Below, piece by piece: positions 1 through 6,613 of a stretch of DNA of 10,872 nucleotides. The stretch comes from CAYZEZ01 sp964477295 (lineage in GTDB: Bacteria > Bacteroidota > Bacteroidia > Bacteroidales > SM23-62), in the NCBI GenBank assembly GCA_964477295.1, contig CAYZEZ010000172.1, forward strand, positions 1 to 10,872. Direction: 5' to 3'. The notes beneath the pieces were generated by a model. That model was not told the DNA's origin and ran no database searches. It saw only the letters and a program-made list of their open reading frames with translations. How positions within the stretch are numbered: position 1 is the first letter of the stretch; the number at the start of each line of letters is the position of its first letter. The position numbers and the translations under genes were made by a program.

Positions 1-404
1 GGCTGATGCGGCTGAATAATTATGTTGAGCTGGACAGGTCCAGTAAAAGAAGCTATCTCAATACAATGTCCCATATCAAACAACATCTCAGGAACGGAAA
101 CTCGGTGATGATGTTTCCTGAAGGCACCAGGGGGCCGGCAGGACAGTTAAATCAATTTAAAGAGGGTGCATTCAGGATGGCCATTGACAATAAGGTGGGC
201 ATCATACCGGTATTGCTTGATGGCACAGCCGGAACCATCCCGAAGGGAAAGATTGTATTGAGCGGAAGGACTAAGATCAGCGTCAGGATCTATCCTGAGA
301 TCCCGTATGAACATTTCTCCGAAAAGGATTCAAAACAACTGATGAATGAGGTAAGAGACTGGATGGAGGAGGAATATGAACGGATCCACAAGGGTAAAGG
401 ATAA
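1..404 (+). CDS. 1-acyl-sn-glycerol-3-phosphate acyltransferase (PlsC-like), 5' truncated by window edge
   Basis: This is the C-terminal part of a membrane-associated PlsC/LPLAT acyltransferase, which transfers a fatty acyl chain onto a lysophospholipid in phosphatidic acid (or related lipid) synthesis. Seen in the sequence: the conserved block FPEGTR at 114-131, which contacts the glycerol phosphate, followed by a block IV-like segment IIPVLLDGT around 200-225. The start NNYVELDRSS resembles block II. The catalytic block I (HxxxxD) is absent because the reading frame is open to the first base of the window, so the ATG at position 6 is an internal methionine and not the start. The gene ends with TAA at 402-404. 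The next gene begins 11 bases later on the same strand, suggesting co-transcription. Family assignment is secure; the exact acyl acceptor is not. Confidence 0.87.
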   Translation, partial: LMRLNNYVELDRSSKRSYLNTMSHIKQHLRNGNSVMMFPEGTRGPAGQLNQFKEGAFRMAIDNKVGIIPVLLDGTAGTIPKGKIVLSGRTKISVRIYPEIPYEHFSEKDSKQLMNEVRDWMEEEYERIHKGKG

Positions 405-415
405 AAAGGAAATGT

Positions 416-1189
416 ATGCCAGATAAAATCATCCCGAAAAAGATCCTTAAGGAGATGAGGTATATCTCTGATCAGCAGGGTATCATGAACAGGTACTTTG
501 CCGAATCAAAAGGATGGAAGGAACATCTGCAAAACAGCCGGTCCTTTATCCTGGAAAATATAAAAAAACACAAACCCGAAACGGTCATGATCCTCGGCAG
601 CGGCTGGCTCCTTGATGTGCCTCTGGATGAGTTGCTGACCGAATGTAAAAAGGTATATCTTGTCGATATACATCACCCTTCGCAGGTACAACACCAGGTG
701 AGAAAAGTTAAAAATGTACAACTGATTTCCACTGATATTACAGGGGGTGCCGTTCAGCAGGTCTATGACCTGGTAAAAGCATATAAAAAGGATAAGCTTA
801 AAAAGCCTTTGGATACTTTCTCCCTGCATCATCCCGATCTGCCGGTAGCAGATTACCATGTTTCCCTTAACCTGCTGAATCAACTGGATATTTTACTCGT
901 TGATCATATAAGACGAAACATTGACTTCAGGGATGCTGAGATCACCGGTTTCAGGAAACTGATCCAGCATCACCATCTGTCGTTACTGGAAACCGGGTCC
1001 TCCTGCCTGATAACCGACATTAAAGAAATAATTATCAACAGGAGAAAAGAGGTTCACCAGGAAAAAGAACTGATCCATATTGAACTACCGGGGGGCAGAT
1101 CAAGAAAATGCTGGACCTGGAAATTTGACCGGAAAGAATATAATCCGGGATTTGATACGCTGATGGATGTGGTGGCAATTGAACTGTAA
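416..1189 (+). CDS. Rossmann-fold, SAM-methyltransferase-like protein of unknown family
   Basis: A 257-residue soluble protein that I do not recognise as a named family. Residues 56-70 (TVMILGSGWLLDVPL) look like a class I methyltransferase motif I, the strand and glycine loop that would hold S-adenosylmethionine. VYLVDIHHP (80-88) fits motif II with acidic D84, VQLISTDITG (101-110) fits motif III, and the segment SLNLLNQLD (150-158) sits where motif IV is expected. There is no signal peptide or membrane segment. The glycine loop is non-canonical (GSGWLLD rather than GxGxG), so it may bind a different nucleotide or be catalytically changed. The ATG at 416 is preceded by AAAAGGA about 5-6 bases upstream. 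It follows the acyltransferase gene by 11 bases, so a lipid-related role is possible but only inferred. The fold call is moderate; no substrate can be given. Confidence 0.8.
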   Translation: MPDKIIPKKILKEMRYISDQQGIMNRYFAESKGWKEHLQNSRSFILENIKKHKPETVMILGSGWLLDVPLDELLTECKKVYLVDIHHPSQVQHQVRKVKNVQLISTDITGGAVQQVYDLVKAYKKDKLKKPLDTFSLHHPDLPVADYHVSLNLLNQLDILLVDHIRRNIDFRDAEITGFRKLIQHHHLSLLETGSSCLITDIKEIIINRRKEVHQEKELIHIELPGGRSRKCWTWKFDRKEYNPGFDTLMDVVAIEL

Positions 1190-1423
1190 ATACTAGTAGG
1201 CCAGGCAAATAGGCAATAGTATCCTGCCTGAATTAGTCTCAACAATTTGATTATCTGGAAGATAAAGAATGATTACATTCAGCCTGAAGTAGAAATCACC
1301 TCCTTTTTCTCATTATTATACGTTAATAAAAATCTCAAATCGCTGATCTGGAGAGCCTTCTAAAGGCACTCCCTGTTAATACTCCTGTTGAAAAACAAAT
1401 TCATAGGCCTCTGATCTTTTATC
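1190..1423. other. Non-coding spacer upstream of parE
   Basis: No reading frame with coding character is visible between the methyltransferase-like gene and parE. The stretch holds a short inverted repeat CAGGCA/TGCCTG (1202-1207 with 1225-1230, 17-base loop), which is not followed by a T-run and so is not a convincing intrinsic terminator, and a better hairpin at 1350-1372, listed separately. The rest is moderately AT-rich and unremarkable. Confidence 0.6.
1350..1372 (+). other. Hairpin upstream of the parE promoter
   Basis: GGAG-A-GCCTT, loop CTA, AAGGC-A-CTCC: nine base pairs with one internal A/A mismatch and a three-base loop. It lies about 50 bases before the -7 box of parE. No T-run follows on the + strand, so it is not a standard intrinsic terminator. 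It could end or process the upstream transcript, or be an operator-like site. The pairing is directly visible; the role is unknown. Confidence 0.4.
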
Positions 1424-1431
1424 TATATTTG
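1424..1431 (+). promoter_or_regulatory. Bacteroidota-type -7 promoter element of parE
   Basis: TATATTTG is an exact match to the Bacteroidota housekeeping -7 consensus TAnnTTTG. Transcription would begin a few bases downstream, leaving a very short leader of roughly 10 bases before the ATG at 1447. No TTG or TTTG (-33 element) lies at the usual 17-23 base spacing; the nearest, at 1388-1390, is 33 bases upstream. The call therefore rests on the -7 box and its position. Confidence 0.5.
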
Positions 1432-1446
1432 TGCAAAATTTCAGAT

Positions 1447-3351
1447 ATGCCTGCGCAGTACACAGAAGAAAATATACGGACACTTGATTGGAAGGAGCAT
1501 ATTCGCAAGAGGCCGGGAATGTATGTCGGGAAACTTGGGGATGGTTCTTCACGGGACGACGGCATTTATATTTTGTTAAAAGAGGTACTGGATAATGCCG
1601 TCGATGAGTTTATGATGGGATATGGCAAAACCATCGAAATTACAATTAATGACAGGATTGTGAAGGTGAGGGATCACGGACGCGGAATACCCCTTGGAAA
1701 GGTTATTGATGTGGCTTCTAAAATGAATACCGGGGCTAAATATGATTCCAAGGTATTTAAAAAATCTGTCGGTCTGAATGGTGTCGGGATCAAGGCCGTG
1801 AATGCACTTTCATCCACCTTTGAAATATCTTCCTTCCGGGAAGGCAAGGTGAAATCTGCTGAATTCGCCGCCGGTGAACTGATCAGCGATAAGAAAGAAG
1901 CTTCGACTGATGACACTAACGGCACCCTGGTTTGTTTTGTACCTGACCAGGATATGTTTGGAAATTACCATTACATCTCAGAATACCTGGAAGCACTAAT
2001 CAAAAACTATGTTTTCCTGAATGCAGGATTAACAATTGTTCTTAACGGTGAGAAATTCTATTCAAAAAATGGCTTGCTCGACCTGTTGAATGAAAATCTC
2101 GATGCACCCGGTTTGTATCCTGTGATCCACCTGAAGAATCACGACGCTGAGCTTGCCCTTACCCATGGCAACCAGTATTCTGAAGAGTATTTTTCTTTTG
2201 TCAATGGCCAGCATACGGTCCAGGGCGGGACGCACCTGCAGGCCTTCAGGGAAGCCTATGTGAAAACCATACGGGAATTTTATAAGAAGGATTTTGATCC
2301 GTCGGATATCAGGCAATCTGTTATGGTAGCCTTCAGTGTTAAAATTGAAGAGCCTGTATTTGAATCCCAGACTAAAACGAAACTGGGCTCAAAGGATATG
2401 GGGCCTGAAGGTCCGTCTGTACGAAACTTTATCATGGATTTTGTCAAGAAGCACCTGGATGATTATCTGCACAAGAATCCTGAGACTGCCGACATCCTGT
2501 TAAAGAAGATTATTGATTCCGAAAAGGAACGCAAAGCCATTTCAAGCATTAAAAAAATTGCCAGGGAACGTGCTAAAAAGGCCAGTCTGCATAACCGGAA
2601 ATTACGCGATTGTAAGATTCATTACAATACCAATGATGAAAGGCGGCTGGAATCAACTATTTTCATTACGGAAGGGGATTCGGCCAGCGGTTCCATCACA
2701 AAATCCCGCGACGTGGCCACACAGGCAGTTTTCAGCCTTAAGGGGAAACCGCTCAATTCATACGGTCTCACAAAAAAGATCGTATATGAAAATGAAGAGT
2801 TTAACCTGTTACAATCGGCCCTCAATATTGAAGAGGGACTTGATACCCTGAGGTATAAAAATGTGGTGATAGCTACCGATGCCGATGTGGATGGGATGCA
2901 TATCAGGTTGTTGCTGATCACCTTCTTCCTTCAGTTTTTCCCCAACCTGGTCAGAAAGGGCCATCTCTATATCCTGCAAACTCCTTTGTTCCGCGTGAGG
3001 AATAAGCAAAAGACATATTATTGCTATGATGATGAGGAACGGAAAAAAGCCATTCGCGATCTGGGAGAGAAGGCAGAGATCACCCGGTTCAAGGGGCTGG
3101 GTGAAATATCTCCGGATGAGTTTAAGAATTTTATCGGGAAGGATATAAGGCTGGAACCTGTAACGCTCAGCCGGAGCGATAGTATATCCAGCTTGCTGGA
3201 GTTCTATATGGGTAAAAATACACCTGACAGGCAGAATTTCATTATTGATAATCTCAGGATTGAAGGAGAGGTGATTAAAGAAGTTGCTGTTGAAGAAGAA
3301 AGTACTGAAGAAGAAGTTTTTGAAGAAAACATCAATAAGAAGTCAGCATGA
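1447..3351 (+). CDS. parE: DNA topoisomerase IV subunit B
   Basis: ATPase subunit of topoisomerase IV, which with ParC decatenates replicated chromosomes and relaxes supercoils at the cost of ATP. The GHKL ATPase domain shows KEVLDN with E46 (general base) and N50 (Mg2+), then DHGRGIP from D76, and the ATP-lid sequence GLNGVGIKAVNALS. The transducer domain carries the QTKTKLG lysine loop. The TOPRIM domain shows EGDSASGS starting at E409 and DADVD with D478, D480 and D482 for Mg2+, followed by the RFKGLGE motif. The length of 634 residues is usual for ParE and shorter than long-form GyrB. I chose ATG 1447: an in-frame TTG at 1429 overlaps the promoter box, and the sequence after 1447 matches how these proteins begin. 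The C-terminus is unusually acidic (EEESTEEEVFEEN). Novobiocin-type inhibitors act on this ATPase family. Subunit assignment as ParE rather than GyrB rests on overall sequence type and the partner gene. Confidence 0.95.
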   Translation: MPAQYTEENIRTLDWKEHIRKRPGMYVGKLGDGSSRDDGIYILLKEVLDNAVDEFMMGYGKTIEITINDRIVKVRDHGRGIPLGKVIDVASKMNTGAKYDSKVFKKSVGLNGVGIKAVNALSSTFEISSFREGKVKSAEFAAGELISDKKEASTDDTNGTLVCFVPDQDMFGNYHYISEYLEALIKNYVFLNAGLTIVLNGEKFYSKNGLLDLLNENLDAPGLYPVIHLKNHDAELALTHGNQYSEEYFSFVNGQHTVQGGTHLQAFREAYVKTIREFYKKDFDPSDIRQSVMVAFSVKIEEPVFESQTKTKLGSKDMGPEGPSVRNFIMDFVKKHLDDYLHKNPETADILLKKIIDSEKERKAISSIKKIARERAKKASLHNRKLRDCKIHYNTNDERRLESTIFITEGDSASGSITKSRDVATQAVFSLKGKPLNSYGLTKKIVYENEEFNLLQSALNIEEGLDTLRYKNVVIATDADVDGMHIRLLLITFFLQFFPNLVRKGHLYILQTPLFRVRNKQKTYYCYDDEERKKAIRDLGEKAEITRFKGLGEISPDEFKNFIGKDIRLEPVTLSRSDSISSLLEFYMGKNTPDRQNFIIDNLRIEGEVIKEVAVEEESTEEEVFEENINKKSA

Positions 3352-3364
3352 CGAATTGAAAGTC

Positions 3365-3466
3365 ATCCTGAGCTTGTCTCAGGATCTGCCGGGAAGATAT
3401 GAGATCCTGAACCCCCGAGTTCTCCCCGAGCAATCGGGGCACGGCGGGGCACGGTGAATTCAGGAT
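3365..3466. repeat. Nested palindromic intergenic repeat between parE and parC
   Basis: The heptamer ATCCTGA or its complement TCAGGAT occurs four times, alternating in orientation. ATCCTGAG (3365-3372) and CTCAGGAT (3378-3385) form an 8-bp hairpin with loop CTTGT. ATCCTGAA (3404-3411) and TTCAGGAT (3459-3466) form an outer 8-bp stem, inside which CCCCGA-GCAA-TCGGGG (3424-3439) makes a 6-bp stem capped by a GNRA tetraloop. A direct GGGGCACGG repeat (3436-3444 and 3446-3454) follows that inner hairpin. This architecture is that of a REP/BIME-like dispersed element, and similar ATCCTGAG-type palindromes are widespread between genes in many bacteria. It lies in the 164-bp gap of a likely operon, so it would be transcribed. 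Confidence 0.65.
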
Positions 3467-3515
3467 AACTTAACAAGATATTGCCACTGAGGATATGCTT
3501 AGGGAGAATTCGCAA

Positions 3516-6497
3516 ATGAGCCAGGACGAAAAGGAGAGCTATGAAAAGCAGGAGGAGCAGGCCAGGGATCATACAGAAGATCAATCCGGGCAGGTTCAAA
3601 CCGATATGCCAATGGAAGAGCTCCATAAGGTTATGCATCTTTCGGGGATGTACCAGGATTGGTTTCTGGACTATGCCAGTTATGTGATCCTTGAACGTGC
3701 AGTGCCGCACGTAAATGATGGCCTGAAACCCGTTCAGCGACGTATCCTCCATTCCATGAAAAGGCTTGATGATGGCCGTTACAATAAGGTAGCCAACATC
3801 ATCGGCCATACCATGCAGTTCCACCCTCACGGTGATGCCTCTATTGGTGATGCCCTGGTGCAACTCGGACAAAAAGAGCTGTTAATAGATACACAGGGGA
3901 ACTGGGGAAATATCCTTACTGGTGACGGTGCAGCTGCACCCAGGTACATTGAGGCCCGGCTTTCAAAATTCGCATTGGAAGTCCTGTTTAATCCCAAAAC
4001 TACAGAGTGGAAACCTTCATATGACGGCAGGAATAAGGAACCGGTAACCCTTCCTGTAAAATTTCCATTGCTGCTTGCCCAGGGTGTGGAGGGTATTGCA
4101 GTAGGGCTGGCTTCAAAAATTCTTCCGCATAATTTCAATGAACTCATCGATGCGTCAATAAAATACCTTAAGAACGAAGAATTTGAACTATACCCTGATT
4201 TCCCTACCGGTGGTCAGGCAGATTTCTCGAAATACAACGATGGCGTTCGGGGTGGCATTATTAAAGTACGTGCAAAAATTGAGAAAATCGACAAAAAGAG
4301 CCTGGTCATCACGGAACTTCCTTATGGCAAGACCACCACAACCTTAATTGATTCCATCATAAAGGCCAACGATAAAGGGAAAATCCGTATCCGGAAGATC
4401 GATGATAATACGGCTGAGAATGTTGAAATACACATACAGCTGGTTCCCGGTATATCTCCCGATAAAACCATCGATGCACTCTACGCTTTTACCGATTGCG
4501 AAGTTCCAATCTCTCCCAATTGTTGTGTGATTGGAGATGACAAACCTAATTTTCTTGGTGTGTCGGAGATATTGAAACGGTCGGCTGACAACACCGTTGA
4601 GTTACTGAAACGCGAACTCGAGATCAGGATGTCGGAACTGGAGGATGACTGGCATTTCTCATCCCTCGAAAAAATATTTATTGAGAAACGCATTTACCGG
4701 GACATCGAGGAATGTGAAACATGGGAAAGCATTATTGAAGCCATTGATACCGGGCTGGAACCATACAGGAAATTGCTCAGGAGAGAGGTTCTTCGGGATG
4801 ACATCGTTAAGCTTACCGAGATCAGGATCAAGCGAATCTCAAAGTATGATTCCTTCAAGGCGGATGAGCATATAAAAGGAATTGAAGATGAAATAGAAGA
4901 GGTGACCAACCACCTGGCCAATATTATACCTTTCACAATCAACTATTATAAGCAGATAAAAAAGAAATATGGTGCGGGAAAGGAACGCCGGACTGAAATA
5001 AGGAATTTCGACACAATTGTCGCTACCAAGGTGGTTGCCAGCAATCAAAAATTATATGTTGACAGGAAAGAGGGATTTTTCGGCACCGGTTTGAAGAAAG
5101 ACGAGTTCGTCAGTGATTGTTCCGATATTGATGATATCATCACTTTCCGGCGCGATGGTACTTACCAGGTGACCAAAGTAGACGAAAAGGTATTTGTAGG
5201 GAAGGACATTATTCACATTGACGTATTTAAAAAGAATGATTCCAGGACAATTTATAATATCATTTACCGGGACGGGAAGAGTGGAAACATCATGATGAAA
5301 CGATGTGCGATTACCGGTATTACACGCGACAAAGAATATTCCATTTCGAGGCATAACGGTAACACCAGGATCTTATACCTGACGGTAAATCCAAATGGTG
5401 AAGCGGAAGTGGTGAAAGTCTTTCTGAAGCCAAAGCCCCGGCTGCGGAACACAACCTTCGAAATGGATTTTAGTGAACTGGCCATCAAGGGACGGGATGC
5501 TATAGGTAATATACTCACCAAGCATAGTGTGTTGAAAATCACTATGAAAGAGAAGGGTATATCCACCCTTGGAGGCAGGAAGATCTGGTTCGATGAAGCG
5601 GTACTGAGGCTCAACGCCGACGGCCGGGGTAAATTCCTTGGCGAATTCAGCGGACACGACAGGCTGCTGGTTGTAACGCGGTCCGGCAATTTCCGGTTGA
5701 GCACTTTCAGCCTTGAAAACCATTTTGAAGATGACCTGCTTTTCATTGAAAAGTACCAGGCTAAAAAAGTTTTCTCAGCAGTATATTATGACGGGGAGCT
5801 GAAATACTATTATGTGAAAAGGTTCCAGTATGATGCCATAGAGAAGCTCACACCGTTTATTGCCGAGCACGAAGATTCAAAGCTGATAAAGATCACAGAA
5901 GTTGATTACCCCAGGTTCGAAATAAAGTTTGGCGGAAAGAATAAGGAACGCGACAATGAGATCATTGAAGTGGCCGATTTTATTGGTGTGAAGAGTTACC
6001 GGGCGAAGGGTAAAAGGCTGACTAAATATCAGGTTGAACTGGTACAGGAGCTGGAGCCTGTTGCCGATCAAAAACGTGTCGAAGAGGAGCCGGGGGGGGT
6101 GAAAATCCCGGATGAAAAATTACCCGGAGAGAAAGTAACAGAAGAAGAGCCACCGGAAGAGAAACCTCCAACAGTGAAAGCACCGGAAAAGAAAGTGCCG
6201 GGAAAAAAAGTATCTGAAGAGAAACCTCCATCAGTGAAAGTACCGGAAAAGAAAGTGCCGGGAAAAAAAGTATCTGAAGAGAAACCTCCATCAGGCAAAG
6301 CAGTTAAAAAGAAAACGGTCATCGGGACACCTTCAGTAAAGAAGACAGCAATGAAGAAGTTACAAGCAAAAAAAACTGAAGAAGCAAAAAAACCTGGCAT
6401 AGAAAAGAAACCGGTCGCCGATAAGAGCAAGCCGGAAAAAATACCCAAACCTGATGATAAGCCTGGTTCCAATGGCCAGATGACCCTTGAATGGTGA
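3516..6497 (+). CDS. parC: DNA topoisomerase IV subunit A with long Lys/Pro-rich C-terminal tail
   Basis: DNA-cleaving subunit of topoisomerase IV, acting with ParE. The winged-helix region shows DYASYVILERAVPH and GLKPVQRRILHSM, then HPHGDASIGD (the quinolone-determining segment). The catalytic tyrosine is Y144 in APRYIEARL (codon 3945-3947). Tower and coiled-coil segments follow (IRIKRISKYDSF onward), then a divergent beta-pinwheel lacking a GyrA box (QRRGGKG), which argues for ParC rather than GyrA. I chose ATG 3516 because AGGGAG lies 9 bases upstream; ATG 3495, in frame, would add seven residues but has only a GAGG two bases before it. The protein is 993 residues. The last ~147 residues, from about 847, are low-complexity K/E/P sequence containing a 20-residue tandem repeat, with late KK-rich segments, and are likely disordered and able to touch DNA (inferred). 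The spacer to parE is 164 bp, probably one operon. Confidence 0.94.
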   Translation: MSQDEKESYEKQEEQARDHTEDQSGQVQTDMPMEELHKVMHLSGMYQDWFLDYASYVILERAVPHVNDGLKPVQRRILHSMKRLDDGRYNKVANIIGHTMQFHPHGDASIGDALVQLGQKELLIDTQGNWGNILTGDGAAAPRYIEARLSKFALEVLFNPKTTEWKPSYDGRNKEPVTLPVKFPLLLAQGVEGIAVGLASKILPHNFNELIDASIKYLKNEEFELYPDFPTGGQADFSKYNDGVRGGIIKVRAKIEKIDKKSLVITELPYGKTTTTLIDSIIKANDKGKIRIRKIDDNTAENVEIHIQLVPGISPDKTIDALYAFTDCEVPISPNCCVIGDDKPNFLGVSEILKRSADNTVELLKRELEIRMSELEDDWHFSSLEKIFIEKRIYRDIEECETWESIIEAIDTGLEPYRKLLRREVLRDDIVKLTEIRIKRISKYDSFKADEHIKGIEDEIEEVTNHLANIIPFTINYYKQIKKKYGAGKERRTEIRNFDTIVATKVVASNQKLYVDRKEGFFGTGLKKDEFVSDCSDIDDIITFRRDGTYQVTKVDEKVFVGKDIIHIDVFKKNDSRTIYNIIYRDGKSGNIMMKRCAITGITRDKEYSISRHNGNTRILYLTVNPNGEAEVVKVFLKPKPRLRNTTFEMDFSELAIKGRDAIGNILTKHSVLKITMKEKGISTLGGRKIWFDEAVLRLNADGRGKFLGEFSGHDRLLVVTRSGNFRLSTFSLENHFEDDLLFIEKYQAKKVFSAVYYDGELKYYYVKRFQYDAIEKLTPFIAEHEDSKLIKITEVDYPRFEIKFGGKNKERDNEIIEVADFIGVKSYRAKGKRLTKYQVELVQELEPVADQKRVEEEPGGVKIPDEKLPGEKVTEEEPPEEKPPTVKAPEKKVPGKKVSEEKPPSVKVPEKKVPGKKVSEEKPPSGKAVKKKTVIGTPSVKKTAMKKLQAKKTEEAKKPGIEKKPVADKSKPEKIPKPDDKPGSNGQMTLEW
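6092..6099 (+). repeat. G8 homopolymer within the parC tail
   Basis: Eight consecutive G bases lie in frame in the sequence for EEEPGGVK at the start of the ParC tail. Runs of this kind are prone to slippage during replication and also to sequencing error. A one-base change would shift the frame and replace the remaining ~130 residues while leaving the catalytic core and pinwheel intact. Confidence 0.7.
6174..6293 (+). repeat. 60-bp tandem repeat, two copies, inside parC
   Basis: Copies 6174-6233 and 6234-6293 are identical at 59 of 60 positions; the single difference (c at 6181, t at 6241) changes Ala to Val. Each copy encodes VK(A/V)PEKKVPGKKVSEEKPPS, exactly 20 residues, so copy number can change without breaking the frame. 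A decayed third copy is visible just upstream, where GAAGAGAAACCTCCA and CAGTGAAAG recur 60 bases earlier. Near identity points to recent duplication. A7 tracts recur in each copy. Confidence 0.92.
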
Positions 6498-6574
6498 GCA
6501 GTGAGCCGGGGGACCGCTACCTTCTGCCTTCTGACTTCTGAATGGTGACTGGCTGTTTTCCTTGACAATAATCT
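6498..6574 (+). repeat. Spacer with heptad repeat CTTCTGM after parC
   Basis: CTTCTG occurs three times at exact 7-base spacing (6521, 6528, 6535), reading CTTCTGC CTTCTGA CTTCTGA. It is flanked by two copies of GAATGGTGA (6489-6497, which contains the parC stop, and 6540-6548), giving a short direct repeat around the heptads. There is no gene and no convincing terminator hairpin here. Its origin is unknown; it resembles small tandem heptamer repeats found between genes in several phyla. Confidence 0.5.
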
Positions 6575-6582
6575 TAACTTTG
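6575..6582 (+). promoter_or_regulatory. Bacteroidota-type -7 promoter element of the shikimate kinase gene
   Basis: TAACTTTG is an exact match to TAnnTTTG, 31 bases before the TTG start at 6614, giving a leader of roughly 20-25 bases. A good TTG at the usual -33 distance is lacking; TTGACA at 6562-6567 is only 7 bases upstream. It suggests the kinase gene can be transcribed separately from parC. Confidence 0.45.
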
Positions 6583-6613
6583 TCACTTCTACCATCAAAA
6601 TTTTGAACAGACG

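Noticed and set aside
1202..1230. CAGGCA/TGCCTG inverted repeat as terminator of the upstream operon
   Set aside because: The stem is only 6 bp, the loop is 17 bases and no T-run follows.
3363..3872. 169-residue minus-strand open frame spanning the parE-parC spacer
   Set aside because: It runs through the palindromic repeat and into the well-conserved start of ParC; no family features.
5264..5746. 160-residue minus-strand open frame within parC
   Set aside because: It lies wholly opposite the conserved pinwheel domain of ParC and shows no recognisable motif.
6174..6293. Repeat array considered as a CRISPR or mobile element
   Set aside because: The 60-bp units are directly adjacent with no spacers, in frame inside parC, and have no inverted ends.
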